Origin: Streptomyces sp. CA-278952
GTDB taxonomy: Bacteria > Actinomycetota > Actinomycetes > Streptomycetales > Streptomycetaceae
DNA length: 64,000 nucleotides
Reading direction: 5' to 3'
Assembly: GCF_028747205.1 (NCBI RefSeq)
Contig: NZ_CP112880.1
Location: 1,054,001-1,118,000, forward strand
The first letter of the stretch is position 1. Every line of letters begins with the position of its first letter. The translations under genes and the position numbers were made by a program. This document shows positions 44,389 through 53,265 of the stretch, in pieces. The notes beneath the pieces are model-generated. The model had not been told where the DNA came from, ran no database searches, and was given only the letters and a program-made list of their open reading frames with translations.

Positions 44389-46167
44389 TCAGCCGGCCGG
44401 GACGACGGGGAGTTCCAGTACGCCGGTGTCCTCGGGGGCGTGGACGACGGTGACGGGCTTGACGCCCCGGTTGCCGAAGTAGGCGGTGTCGCTGGCGGCG
44501 ATCACGAACTCCAGGCGGTGCCCCTTCTCGTACCGGTGGACGATGCCGGGCAGCTCCACCGTGAAGGGCCGGGTGACGTCGGGGACCCGGACCGGGGAGA
44601 CGAGCCGGTTCACCAGCGTACGGCTGCCGTCGGGCGCGACGTCGTAGACCTTGGCGAACAGGACGAGCTTGTCGGAGGCGTCGCCGCTGTTCTGGACCCG
44701 TTCCGTCTTCGGCGAGAGGACTTTCAGGGTGGCCCGCGGCGCGCCGACGACGTCGAGGGGCTCGGTGAGGGGTTCGCCGCGCCAGCCGAGGTAGGTGCCT
44801 CCGGTGTCGTACGGTTCGGGGTCGGGCAGTCCGATCAGCGGGGCGATGGAGCTCTCGGAGTGGCTCGTCGGCACCAGCCAGTTGGTGTACTGACGGCTGC
44901 CGCGCGCCACCTTGGAGCGGTTGTCGACGAGTTTGCCGTCGCCGGAGAGGTACAGGGTCCGGGAGAGGGCGGGGACGTCGGCGGCGGAGCCGTAGCCGCT
45001 GCGCCAGTCGCGGTAGTAGGAGAAGGCGGGCCCGGTGTCGGTGTCCGTCTTGCGGTGGAGGTAGCGGTCGAACCAGGCCAGTACCCGTTGTCCGACGTGG
45101 CTGGTCTCCAGATTGCCCTGGCTCAGGTCGAGTTCGCCGGGGACCTGGCCGCCGCTGTGCCCCCAGGACTGCCAGATCATCTTGGTCTCGGTGCCCTGTG
45201 CCTTGAGCGCCCGGTAGGTGGCGGTGGCCTCGTTGAGGTTGAAGAGGCTGTCGGCCTGGCCCTGGACGATGAGCGTGGGGGCCTTGACCCGGTCGAGGTA
45301 GGAGACGGGCGAGACGCTGCGCGCGTACGCGAGCATCTCCTGGGTGCGGTCGGCGGGGTAGCGGCCGGAGTTGAGCAGCCGGATGGTCTCGCAGGCCCTG
45401 GTGGCGAAGTGCAGGCAGTCCAGCCGGTTGATGCGGGAGGGGTCAAGGCTCGGGTTGAGGAGCGGCTGGCCCTCGCCGATCAGGTAGAAGCCGTTGGTCC
45501 ACTGCCACTTGAAGACGCCGGGGGTGTCGGAGGTGACGCCGGTGCGCGCCCCGGTGTTGTTGGGGGCCAGTGCGTAGCCGAGGTCGTTCCAGGTGATCAG
45601 CGGGACGAGGGCGTCGACCCGGGGGTCGACGGCGGCGGTCGCCAGCTGGATCGCGCCGCCGTAGGAGCCGCCGATCATGCCGACCCGCGGGTCGCCGTCG
45701 GCGTCCCTGGTGACGAAGTCGGCCCGGGTACCGTCGTCGGCCGCGCGAACTCCCCCGAGGAAGTCCAGGAGTTCGCTCGCGGCCTTTCCGTCGATGGCGG
45801 GGTCGTCGAGGGTGATCAGGCAGCCGGACCCGCCGAAGCCGAGGCCCGAGTAGACGAGCCCGACATAGCCGCGCTCCGCGAAGGCCTTGCCGATGGTGTC
45901 GGTGGAACCGTCGGACTTGCTGCCGCCGAATCCGTTGGTGGCGAGGACCGCGGGGGCGGGGCTGTCCGCGTCGGCCCCGGCGGGCCGGTAGAGGTCGGCG
46001 TCCACGGTGCAGGTGCGGTCGCCCGCCTCGACGGTGAACTCCAGCGGGGTGACGGTGTACGGGCCGGCCTCGGCGTGGGCCGGGCCGGCGAGGACGAGGG
46101 GGGCGACGAGGGCCGCCCCGGCGACCGCCACGAGCGGGCCGCGCACTCTGGAAACAGCACCTGACAC
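44389..46167 (-). CDS. Secreted CocE/NonD-type alpha/beta hydrolase (X-Pro dipeptidyl-peptidase-like)
   Basis: 592 residues. The GTG at 46167 is chosen because GGAGG lies 5 bases upstream; an earlier GTG overlaps that RBS. A signal peptide follows (VSRVRGPLVAVAG...PAHAEAG). The alpha/beta hydrolase domain has the nucleophile elbow GMIGGSYGGAIQ, a later Asp-containing strand (TLIVQGQADSLFN) and His in WGHSGGQVP, all as in the S15 peptidase/CocE family. The C-terminal X-Pro dipeptidyl-peptidase beta-sandwich ends the chain (FTVELPGIVHRYEKGHRLEF). It probably cleaves peptides or esters outside the cell. A perfect 18-bp palindrome lies 23 bases upstream, so a TetR-type repressor probably controls it. 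Confidence 0.9.
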   Translation of the reverse strand: MSGAVSRVRGPLVAVAGAALVAPLVLAGPAHAEAGPYTVTPLEFTVEAGDRTCTVDADLYRPAGADADSPAPAVLATNGFGGSKSDGSTDTIGKAFAERGYVGLVYSGLGFGGSGCLITLDDPAIDGKAASELLDFLGGVRAADDGTRADFVTRDADGDPRVGMIGGSYGGAIQLATAAVDPRVDALVPLITWNDLGYALAPNNTGARTGVTSDTPGVFKWQWTNGFYLIGEGQPLLNPSLDPSRINRLDCLHFATRACETIRLLNSGRYPADRTQEMLAYARSVSPVSYLDRVKAPTLIVQGQADSLFNLNEATATYRALKAQGTETKMIWQSWGHSGGQVPGELDLSQGNLETSHVGQRVLAWFDRYLHRKTDTDTGPAFSYYRDWRSGYGSAADVPALSRTLYLSGDGKLVDNRSKVARGSRQYTNWLVPTSHSESSIAPLIGLPDPEPYDTGGTYLGWRGEPLTEPLDVVGAPRATLKVLSPKTERVQNSGDASDKLVLFAKVYDVAPDGSRTLVNRLVSPVRVPDVTRPFTVELPGIVHRYEKGHRLEFVIAASDTAYFGNRGVKPVTVVHAPEDTGVLELPVVPAG

Positions 46168-46189
46168 GAAGACCTCCACACCGAGGACA

Positions 46190-46207
46190 ACTTACCGGCC
46201 GGTAAGT
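46190..46207. promoter_or_regulatory. Perfect 18-bp TetR-type palindrome
   Basis: ACTTACCGGCCGGTAAGT is a perfect inverted repeat, 23 bases upstream of the CocE-type hydrolase start. The shape TTACCGGCCGGTAA is typical of TetR-family operators. A second dyad, GCTGTG-A-CACAGC, lies at 46224-46236. No TetR gene is in the window. Confidence 0.8.
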
Positions 46208-46309
46208 ATTGGGCCGCGCTCATGCTGTGACACAGCTCATGGCCGTGTCAACGTATCGGTCAGCGGTTCTTGACGGATGTTCACGTCTCGCGGGAGAACG
46301 CGCACATCC

Positions 46310-46341
46310 TCGCGCCCGCGCGGACAGCGGCGCGGGCGCGA
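46310..46341 (-). terminator. Perfect 12-bp hairpin terminator of peptidase operon
   Basis: TCGCGCCCGCGC (46310-46321) pairs perfectly with 46330-46341 around GGACAGCG, 25 bases after the LD-carboxypeptidase stop on the minus strand. Confidence 0.85.
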
Positions 46342-46366
46342 ACAGGGGCGGAAGGGCCGAGGAGGT

Positions 46367-47329
46367 TCAGCGCAGGGCGGGGGTCTCGACGGTCAGCGTG
46401 CAACGCCCGCCGCCCGCCGGTGCGTCGAGCACCGCGGGCACGCCCAGCGGAATCGTCAGCGCGGTCGGGCCGTGGCCAAAGCCCAGCTCCTCGACCACGG
46501 GTATGCCCAGCGGGCCGAGCCGGTCGGCGAGCACGGCGCGGATCTTCTCGTACGGGCCGCACTCCTGCCAGGAGCCGCAGGCCACCCCGGCGACTCCGTC
46601 CAGGGCTCCGGTCCGCAGGAGCCGGGTGAGGATGCCGTCCAGCCGGTAGGGCTCCTCCCCGGTGTCCTCGATCACCAGCAGTCCGCCCCGGGCGTGGGCC
46701 CGGCCGCCCGGGGCGCCGGTTCCGGCGGCGAGCAGGCTGACGCAACCGCCGTACAGGACGCCCCGCGCCCGGCCGGGGACCAGGGCCCCGGCCGACTCCA
46801 GGCCGAGGGTGGTGACGGTCTCCGGGGCGAGGAGCGTGGCGCGGAGGTGCTCGCGGGTCACCGCGTCCCCGAGGAACGTATCGGTGGCGATCATCGGCCC
46901 GTGCAGGGTCGCGAACCCGGCCCGCAGGGCGAACGCCTCGTGCAGCACCGTGATGTCGCTGTAGCCGACGAACACCTTGGGCCCGGCGGCCCGCACCGCC
47001 GCCCAGTCGACCAGGTCGGCCATCCGGTGGGCGCCGTATCCGCCCCGGGCGCAGAGCACGGCCTCCACCGTGGGATCGCACCAGGCCCGCTCGAGGTCCT
47101 CCGCGCGGCCCGCGTCCGACCCGGCGAGATAATCCAACTTCGGGTGCAGAGTACGGACATGGGCACCGACGACAGGGTCGAGTCCCCAGTCGCGCAGGAC
47201 GGCGAGGCCCTCCTCCAGCCGGTCGGCGGGGACGGGGCCGCTGGGCGCGACGACGGCGACCCGGGAGCCGCGCCGCAGCCGGGGAGGCCGGGCGAGGGGC
47301 ATCGCCGGGCCGTGGGCCGCACGGGTCAC
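46367..47329 (-). CDS. S66 LD-carboxypeptidase (LdcA/MccF type)
   Basis: 320 residues from the GTG that overlaps the S9 peptidase stop (GTGA); an ATG at 47302 is a plausible shorter start giving MPLARPPRL. The S66 family features are clear: SRVAVVAPSGPV, CARGGYGAHRMADLVDW, the Ser nucleophile in VFVGYSDITVLH, RGVLYGGCVSLL with its Glu-side region, and the C-terminal GHGPTALTIPLG with the His. These enzymes remove D-amino acids from muropeptides or cleave related peptides. It ends a four-gene peptidase operon, as YkfA accompanies DppA in Bacillus. Confidence 0.9.
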   Translation of the reverse strand: MTRAAHGPAMPLARPPRLRRGSRVAVVAPSGPVPADRLEEGLAVLRDWGLDPVVGAHVRTLHPKLDYLAGSDAGRAEDLERAWCDPTVEAVLCARGGYGAHRMADLVDWAAVRAAGPKVFVGYSDITVLHEAFALRAGFATLHGPMIATDTFLGDAVTREHLRATLLAPETVTTLGLESAGALVPGRARGVLYGGCVSLLAAGTGAPGGRAHARGGLLVIEDTGEEPYRLDGILTRLLRTGALDGVAGVACGSWQECGPYEKIRAVLADRLGPLGIPVVEELGFGHGPTALTIPLGVPAVLDAPAGGGRCTLTVETPALR

Positions 47330-49341
47330 GTGGTCAGCTCCAGCGGCGGCACGTCGGGGCGGTCGATACCGAACGTCTGCGCGTAGAGGGAGAGTTCGGC
47401 CTCCAGTGCGCGGACCAGGGTCTCCACGCGCCGGAAGCCGTGGCCCTCCCCCTCGAAGGCGAGGTAGGCGTGGGCGACGCCCCGGCCCCCGATGGCTGCG
47501 AGGAACCGCTCGCACTGGGCGGGCGGGCAGATCACGTCGTCCAGGCCCTGGAGCAGCAGGAAGGGGGTGTCCAGCCGGTCGGCGCGGTGGAGCGGTGAGC
47601 GTTCCCGGTAGCGCTCGGGCACCTCGGCGAACGGGCCGACGAGGGACTCCAGGTACTGCGACTCGAAGTCGTGGGTTCCGTCCGTGGCCCACCCTTCGAG
47701 ATCCAGGACCGGGTAGAGGATCGTCCCGCAGGCGTAGATGCCGGTGCTGGTCAGCGATGCGGCGGCGGTCCAGCCGCCCGCGCTGCCGCCCCGGACGGCG
47801 AGCTTGTCCGGGTGGGCGGCACCCTCCTCGACGAGGGCCGAGGCGACGGCCGCGCAGTCGGCCACGTCGACCACGCCCCACTGGCCGCGCAGGAGTTCGC
47901 GGTAGCCGCGGCCGTAGCCGGTGGAGCCGCCGTAGTTGACGTCGGCCACCCCGATGCCGCGCGAGGTGAAGTAGGCGATCTCCAGATCGAGGACGAGCGG
48001 TGCGTGGCCGGTGGGCCCGCCGTGGGCCCGGACGACGTACGGGGGCTTCTCGCCCTCGGGGCCGGTGCGGTCGGGGCTGTGCGGCGGGTAGATGTGGGCG
48101 TGGATCTCGCGGCCGTCGGGGCCGGTGAAGGTGCGGTCCTCGGGCACCGGGTAGTACGCGGGGTCGACCGCGTCCCGGTGGGGTGCGCCGATGACGCGGG
48201 TGTGCCCGGTCGCGGTGTCCAGCTCGACGATCTCGGGGCCGCTGCGGGGGCTCGCCGCGACGCCGACGACCCGGCTGCCGTGGACGGCGAGCGTGTCGGC
48301 CCAGGCGGTCCAGGGGCCCGGCACGTCGGCGAGTTCGCCGGTCTCCGGGTCGAGGATGCCGAGCCGCATGCCGCCCCTGCCGTGCAGGACGGCGATCAGC
48401 CCGTTGTCCAGCGGGTGGAACCAGCGCAGCCCGATCTTCCAGAGGGCTCCGCCGAACTCCTCGCCCCGGGGCGGCAGAAGGCGGCTGCTGGGGACCGCAC
48501 CGCCGGGAGGCGCGTCGGGGCGGATGCGCTGGAGCTCCCACCAGTCGGCGAGATCGGAGACGAACAGGAGGCTGCCGTCGCGGTCCCACTCCACCTGGCA
48601 GACCGATTCGTCGAGGTCGCCGACGAGAGGCCGTACGCCGGTGAACCCGCCCGTTCCGTCGATGTCCGCCAGCATGACCACCGTGCCGTCCCACGGCATC
48701 CGGGGGTGGTCCCAGGCGATCCAGGCCGCCCGCCGCCCGTCGTGGGAGACCTTGGGGCCGGTGACGAACCGGTGCCGGTCGTCGGAGAGTTCACGGACCG
48801 CCGCCCGGTCGTCGGCCGCCGAGCCGTCGAGCGGCACGGCGGCGACGACGCGCCGCACGTCGGTGGGCGCGGGCCCGGTGAACTCCTCCAGCACGCACCA
48901 GACCTCGCCCGCCGCCCCGTGCTCCGGGCGCACCTGCGGGTCCACCCAGCGCAGCCCGCCGCCGACGTCGGAGACGGGGGTGAGCGGCCACGGCTCGTCG
49001 GGCCCGTCAGGGGCGTAGGCGTACAGCCGTTGGTCGGTGAAGTGGACGAACACCACGAGGAGTTCGCCGTCCTCGCGCACGGTGCCCGCCCAGGGCTGTC
49101 CGCCGTACTCGATCACCCGGCTGCGGGTGTTCCAGGGGGCCGGCAGCACGGGGGCGGTGGTGCCGTCGGCGCGGCGGCGCATCAGGGCGCGCCGCCCGTC
49201 CTCGGCGGGGCGCGGCTCGGTCCACCACACCTCGTCCCCGATGGTGCCGAGGTGGTCGGGGCGGCCGTCGTGCGAGGCGGCGAGTGCCGCGTCGACCGGC
49301 GACGGCCAGGTTCCGTACGGGGCTGCTGGCACGGTGTTCAC
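47326..49341 (-). CDS. S9-family prolyl oligopeptidase-like peptidase
   Basis: 671 residues. The N-terminal two thirds form a beta-propeller-like region (WTEPRPAEDGRRALMRR and repeated WxxW-type strands), and the C-terminal third is an alpha/beta hydrolase: PYVVRAHGGPTGHAP, nucleophile elbow VRGGSAGGWTAA, LLLQGLDDVICPP (Asp) and FEGEGHGFR (His). No signal peptide is present, so it is cytosolic. It cleaves short peptides, probably after small or Pro residues. The GTG start is used. It lies 42 bases after the M20 gene and overlaps the S66 gene by 4 bases. Confidence 0.92.
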   Translation of the reverse strand: MNTVPAAPYGTWPSPVDAALAASHDGRPDHLGTIGDEVWWTEPRPAEDGRRALMRRRADGTTAPVLPAPWNTRSRVIEYGGQPWAGTVREDGELLVVFVHFTDQRLYAYAPDGPDEPWPLTPVSDVGGGLRWVDPQVRPEHGAAGEVWCVLEEFTGPAPTDVRRVVAAVPLDGSAADDRAAVRELSDDRHRFVTGPKVSHDGRRAAWIAWDHPRMPWDGTVVMLADIDGTGGFTGVRPLVGDLDESVCQVEWDRDGSLLFVSDLADWWELQRIRPDAPPGGAVPSSRLLPPRGEEFGGALWKIGLRWFHPLDNGLIAVLHGRGGMRLGILDPETGELADVPGPWTAWADTLAVHGSRVVGVAASPRSGPEIVELDTATGHTRVIGAPHRDAVDPAYYPVPEDRTFTGPDGREIHAHIYPPHSPDRTGPEGEKPPYVVRAHGGPTGHAPLVLDLEIAYFTSRGIGVADVNYGGSTGYGRGYRELLRGQWGVVDVADCAAVASALVEEGAAHPDKLAVRGGSAGGWTAAASLTSTGIYACGTILYPVLDLEGWATDGTHDFESQYLESLVGPFAEVPERYRERSPLHRADRLDTPFLLLQGLDDVICPPAQCERFLAAIGGRGVAHAYLAFEGEGHGFRRVETLVRALEAELSLYAQTFGIDRPDVPPLELTT

Positions 49342-49383
49342 GTAGGTCGGTCCCCCCGGGGCGCGGATCGGGTCGGCAGGCGG

Positions 49384-50727
49384 TCAGGCGGTGCGCAGGT
49401 AGTGGTCGAGCACGCGGACGCCGAAGTGGAGGGCGTCGACGGGGACGCGCTCGTCGACGCCGTGGAAGAGCCGCTGGTAGTCGAAGCCGACGGGCAGCTT
49501 CAGCGGGGTGAAGCCGTAGCCGGTGATGCCGAGGCGGGAGAACTGCTTGGCGTCGGTGCCGCCCGACATGCAGTACGGGACGGTGTGCGCGTCCGGGTCG
49601 AACCGCTCGACGGCGGCGCGCAGTTTGGCGTACGTCGGGGAGTCCACGGGGGCCTCCAGGGCCGTCTCGCGGTGGTAGAACTCCCAGGAGACCGAGGGGC
49701 CGGTGAGCCGGTCCAGGGTCGCGTGGAACTCGTCGTCGCCGCCGGGGACCATGCGCCCGTCGATGAAGGCGGCGGCGTGGCCGGGGATGACGTTGACCTT
49801 GTAGCCGGCGTCCAGCATCGTCGGGTTGCTGCTGTTGCGGACGGTGTTCTCGACCAGGGACGCGGCCGGGCCGAGCTTGCCGAGGAGTTGGGCGACGTCG
49901 AAGCCGGGGTCGTCCAGGTCGGCGGTGATGCCGTGCAGGGCGGCGATCTCGGTGATCGCGGCGCGGACGGTCGGGGTGAGGCGGATGGGCCACTCGTGCT
50001 CGCCGATCCGGGCGACGGCGGCGGCCAGGGTGCTCACCGCGTTCTCCCGGTTGACCTTGGAGCCGTGCCCGGCCCGGCCCTCGGCGGTCAGCTTCAGCCA
50101 GCCGGTGCCGCGCTCGCCCGCGGCGATCGGGTACAGCGAGAGACCGGGGCCCGCGTGGAAGGTGAAGGCCCCCGACTCGCTGATGCCCTCCGTGCAGCCC
50201 TCGAACAGCTCCGGGTGCTGATCGGCGAGGAAGCCGGAGCCGTCGGCGGCGCTGTCCTCCTCGTCGGCGGTGTACGCGAGGACGATGTCGCGCCGGGGGC
50301 GGAAGCCCTCGCGGGCCCAGCCGCGTACGACGGAGAGGACCATCGCGTCCATGTTCTTCATGTCGACGGCGCCCCTCCCCCACACGACCCCGTCGCTCAC
50401 CTCGCCGGAGAAGGGGTGCACGCTCCAGTCGGCGGGCTCGGCGGGCACCACGTCGAGGTGGCCGTGGACGAGCAGCGCGTCGGCCGACGGGTCGGTGCCG
50501 GGGATCCGGGCGACCACGTTGGTCCGGCCGGGGGTCCGTTCCAGCAGCGTCGGCTCGATTCCGGCGTCGGAGAGCCGTTGGGCGACGTACTCGGCGGCCG
50601 GCCGCTCCCGGCAGTCGCCGCCGCCCCGGTTGGTGGTGTCGATGCGGATGAGTTCGGAGGTGAACGTCACCACCTCGTCGAGCGCCTGCCGGTCAACGGG
50701 TCCGAGCAGGTCGGGGGCGTCAGCCAT
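49384..50727 (-). CDS. M20/M25/M40-family metallopeptidase
   Basis: 447 residues of the M20 family. Zinc-site segments: LLVHGHLDVVPAEPADW (His, Asp), VVWGRGAVDMKNMDAM (bridging Asp), AYTADEEDSAADG (Glu) and, near the C-terminus, YCMSGGTDAKQFSRLGI. It hydrolyses dipeptides or N-acyl amino acids in the cytosol. The ATG overlaps the 3' end of dppA by 8 bases, so it is coupled to it. It is part of the peptidase operon. Confidence 0.92.
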   Translation of the reverse strand: MADAPDLLGPVDRQALDEVVTFTSELIRIDTTNRGGGDCRERPAAEYVAQRLSDAGIEPTLLERTPGRTNVVARIPGTDPSADALLVHGHLDVVPAEPADWSVHPFSGEVSDGVVWGRGAVDMKNMDAMVLSVVRGWAREGFRPRRDIVLAYTADEEDSAADGSGFLADQHPELFEGCTEGISESGAFTFHAGPGLSLYPIAAGERGTGWLKLTAEGRAGHGSKVNRENAVSTLAAAVARIGEHEWPIRLTPTVRAAITEIAALHGITADLDDPGFDVAQLLGKLGPAASLVENTVRNSSNPTMLDAGYKVNVIPGHAAAFIDGRMVPGGDDEFHATLDRLTGPSVSWEFYHRETALEAPVDSPTYAKLRAAVERFDPDAHTVPYCMSGGTDAKQFSRLGITGYGFTPLKLPVGFDYQRLFHGVDERVPVDALHFGVRVLDHYLRTA

Positions 50728-51553
50728 ACTGTTCCTCCACAGCGGCCGACACGATCGTCGTCACCGCCTTGAACGTGCGAATTCCTTCGTACATCGTCGC
50801 GCTGGTGTACGCGACCCGCCTCTCCCCGCTCGGCGCCACGCCGGGGACCACGGTCGCCGCGGCTGCCAGATGTTCGGCGTCGAACTCCAGCTCGATGGTG
50901 AACGCGTTCCCGGTGACGGGGTCCCGACGCCCCGCGAGCGCGGTGGCCGTCTTCGCCGCCGCCCTGATGTCGGCGGCGGTACGGGCGGGGGTGCGGCACA
51001 CCGCGGCGTAGCGGGAGACGTAGTCCTTGACGGCTACCTTCCGGGCGTCGGGGGCGTATCCCTGGGCGTCCACGCAGGTCAGGTCGTCGCCGGTGACGAG
51101 GACGACGGGCACGCCGTACTCGGCGGCGACCTGCGCGTTGAGCAGCCCCTCGCTCGCGCGGACGCCGCCCAGCCAGACGCCGGTGATGGAGTTGGCGAGG
51201 TAGGTGTGGGCGAGGACGCCCTCCGTGCCGGCTCCGGTGTGGTAGCCGACGAAGGCCACCGCGTCCACGTCGCCGTGCTGGATGCCCTCGACCATGGACA
51301 GCGACTTGTGCTTGCCGGTGAGCATCTGGACGCGTTCGTCCATCTGCTCCAGCAGCAGGTTCCGCATCGACCAGTGGGCCTCGTTGACGAGGACCTCGTC
51401 GGCGCCGCCGTCGTAGAAGCCGAGCGCGGCCGCGTTCACGTCGGAGGTGAACATCGACCGGCAGCGCTCCCACTGCGGCGTCCCCGGCAGCACGTCGGCC
51501 GGCCAGGTCACTCCGGTGGCGCCTTCCATGTCCGCGCTGATGAGGATCTTCAT
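50720..51553 (-). CDS. dppA: M55 D-aminopeptidase (DppA family)
   Basis: 277 residues, the usual DppA length. The Zn-binding motif is at the start (MKILISADMEGATGV, Asp8 and Glu10), then VNEAHWSMRN (His), FVGYHTGAGTEGVLAHTY (His) and the nucleophile-type region TGDDLTCVDAQG. In Bacillus, DppA is a self-compartmentalising D-aminopeptidase for D-Ala peptides from the cell wall. Here it heads an operon with M20, S9 and S66 peptidases. ATG 51553 has a weak RBS. Confidence 0.93.
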   Translation of the reverse strand: MKILISADMEGATGVTWPADVLPGTPQWERCRSMFTSDVNAAALGFYDGGADEVLVNEAHWSMRNLLLEQMDERVQMLTGKHKSLSMVEGIQHGDVDAVAFVGYHTGAGTEGVLAHTYLANSITGVWLGGVRASEGLLNAQVAAEYGVPVVLVTGDDLTCVDAQGYAPDARKVAVKDYVSRYAAVCRTPARTAADIRAAAKTATALAGRRDPVTGNAFTIELEFDAEHLAAAATVVPGVAPSGERRVAYTSATMYEGIRTFKAVTTIVSAAVEEQYG

Positions 51554-51733
51554 GCCGCCACACCGTACGCGCCGTGGGCGGCGCGGGCCAGGGAGGGGCG
51601 GCCCGTCAGAGGTCCAGTCCGCCGAAGGTCCCCTTGATGCCCCGCATGCCCGTAGCCCCCGCGTGCTGAAGACTGAAAGGGGCCCGCCGACCCACATCCC
51701 CGGCGTCACGTGCGAGAAGGGCGAGGAACCAGT

Positions 51734-53122
51734 ATGTGCGCGAAGCAGGATGACGCGGATGCCCCGCCTCGCCACGGGTCCGGCACGGAAGGGGACGCGG
51801 ACGGCTCGGATCCCTTCGAGGTGGACGAGGAGGTCCAGCACGCCCTGGACCGGCTCACGCTGCTCATCAACGCGGCAGAGGCCCTTTCCAGCACGCTCGA
51901 GGTGGACCAGGGGCTCCGTCGGCTCTGCCGCACGCTCGTCCCCGGCCTCGCCGACTGGTGCGCGGTCGACCTGCTGGACGACCATGGACGGCTGCGCAGG
52001 ATCGTCGTCGAGCACCGGGACGCCGATGTGACGTCCCCGGGCCTGGACGAGGGGCTGCTGCCTCCGGCCGAGGGGTCGGCGGCCTCGGTCGCCCGGGCGC
52101 TGCTCGGTGTGGGTCCCGTACTCCTCACGGACTTTCCCCCGCCGAAGGACGAGGATGACCCCCTGTACCTCCGGGAGAAGCAACTTTTCGAGCGGCTCGA
52201 GGCCGACACGGCGGTCGTCGCCCCGCTGAGAGCCCGGCGGCAGGTGTTCGGCGTGCTGACCCTGGCCCGTACGCGCAGGGAGGTCCGGCTGACCGAGGAC
52301 ACCCTCTCCCTCGTCGAGGACCTCGCCCACCGCGTGGCGCTGGCCGTCGACAACGCGCGCCTGCACGCCGAGGCCCAGCACACGGCCGAGCGGTTGCAGC
52401 GCTCCCTGCTGCCGGAGCTGCCCACGGACGGGCCGCTCGAAGTGGCCGCCCGGTACCAGCCCGCGAGCACCACCGCGCGCGTCGGTGGCGACTGGTACGA
52501 CGCCTTCGTGCTGCCGGACGGAGCGATGACGCTGATCATCGGCGACATCGCGGGGCATGACCTGCGGGCCGCGGTCATGATGAGCCAGACCCGCAACATG
52601 CTGCGCGGCATCGCCTGCGACCGCAAGGAACCGCCCGGCAAGATCCTCGCCAGGCTGGACGCGGCCCATCACATCCTCTATCCCCATCAGACGCTGACCT
52701 GCGTCTACGCACTGATCGAACGGATGAGCGCGGACGAGCCGTGGCTGCTGCACTACGCGGTCGCGGGCCACCCCGCCCCCCTGCTCGTGACGCACGACGG
52801 GGAGACCCGCTTCCTCACCGGTGGCCGCAGCGTCATGCTCGGGGTGGAGCCCGAGGTCCATCGCCCCGCCGAGACCGACACGCTGCCGCCCGACTCGACC
52901 GTGCTGCTCTACACGGACGGCCTCGTCGAGCGGCGCGAGGAGGACCTGGGCCGGGGTCTGGCGCGCCTGCGGCAGCACGCGGCGGCCCTGGCCCGCGAGC
53001 CGCTCACGACGTTCTGCGACGAGATCCTGGAAGGGATGGCCGGAGGCGGCTCGGACGACGTCGCCCTGATCGCGGTCAGAACGGCGCCCCCGCATGCCGG
53101 GCCCACCATGGCCACAGCCTGA
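51734..53122 (+). CDS. GAF-SpoIIE serine phosphatase (PP2C type)
   Basis: 462 residues. A GAF domain (about 35-200: ALSSTLEVDQGLRRLCRTL, APLRARRQVFGVLTLARTR) precedes a PP2C/SpoIIE phosphatase: VGGDWYDAFVLPDG, LIIGDIAGHDLRAAV, LHYAVAGHPAPLLVTHDG and GGSDDVALIAV, all with the metal-binding Asp and Gly-Asp pairs. It probably dephosphorylates an anti-anti-sigma factor in response to a signal sensed by GAF. ATG 51734 has GAGGA upstream. No anti-sigma genes adjoin it. Confidence 0.92.
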   Translation: MCAKQDDADAPPRHGSGTEGDADGSDPFEVDEEVQHALDRLTLLINAAEALSSTLEVDQGLRRLCRTLVPGLADWCAVDLLDDHGRLRRIVVEHRDADVTSPGLDEGLLPPAEGSAASVARALLGVGPVLLTDFPPPKDEDDPLYLREKQLFERLEADTAVVAPLRARRQVFGVLTLARTRREVRLTEDTLSLVEDLAHRVALAVDNARLHAEAQHTAERLQRSLLPELPTDGPLEVAARYQPASTTARVGGDWYDAFVLPDGAMTLIIGDIAGHDLRAAVMMSQTRNMLRGIACDRKEPPGKILARLDAAHHILYPHQTLTCVYALIERMSADEPWLLHYAVAGHPAPLLVTHDGETRFLTGGRSVMLGVEPEVHRPAETDTLPPDSTVLLYTDGLVERREEDLGRGLARLRQHAAALAREPLTTFCDEILEGMAGGGSDDVALIAVRTAPPHAGPTMATA

Positions 53123-53168
53123 GCAGCCCCGGGTCTCTGCCCACCGCTGCTGGCCACATGCTCATTCC

Positions 53169-53241
53169 ACTTGCCTGGGCAACGAATTTTTGTTGACCAG
53201 GCAAGTCGCAGCGACTACCTTATGACTTGCTCAGGCAAGTC
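53169..53241 (+). promoter_or_regulatory. Strong promoter with three ACTTGC-N4-GCAAGT-type dyads
   Basis: -35 TTGACC (53193-53198) and -10 TACCTT (53216-53221) are 17 bases apart. Dyad copies: ACTTGCctggGCAACG (53169), TGTTGAccagGCAAGT (53191, overlapping -35) and the perfect ACTTGCtcagGCAAGT (53225, just past -10). The layout fits repression of the EthD gene. Confidence 0.8.
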
Positions 53242-53265
53242 AATCTCGGCCTCGAAGGGTCCCCC

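Noticed and set aside
46367..48694. 775-codon minus frame
   Set aside because: Only the part from 47329 is the S66 peptidase; the rest overlaps the S9 peptidase in another frame.
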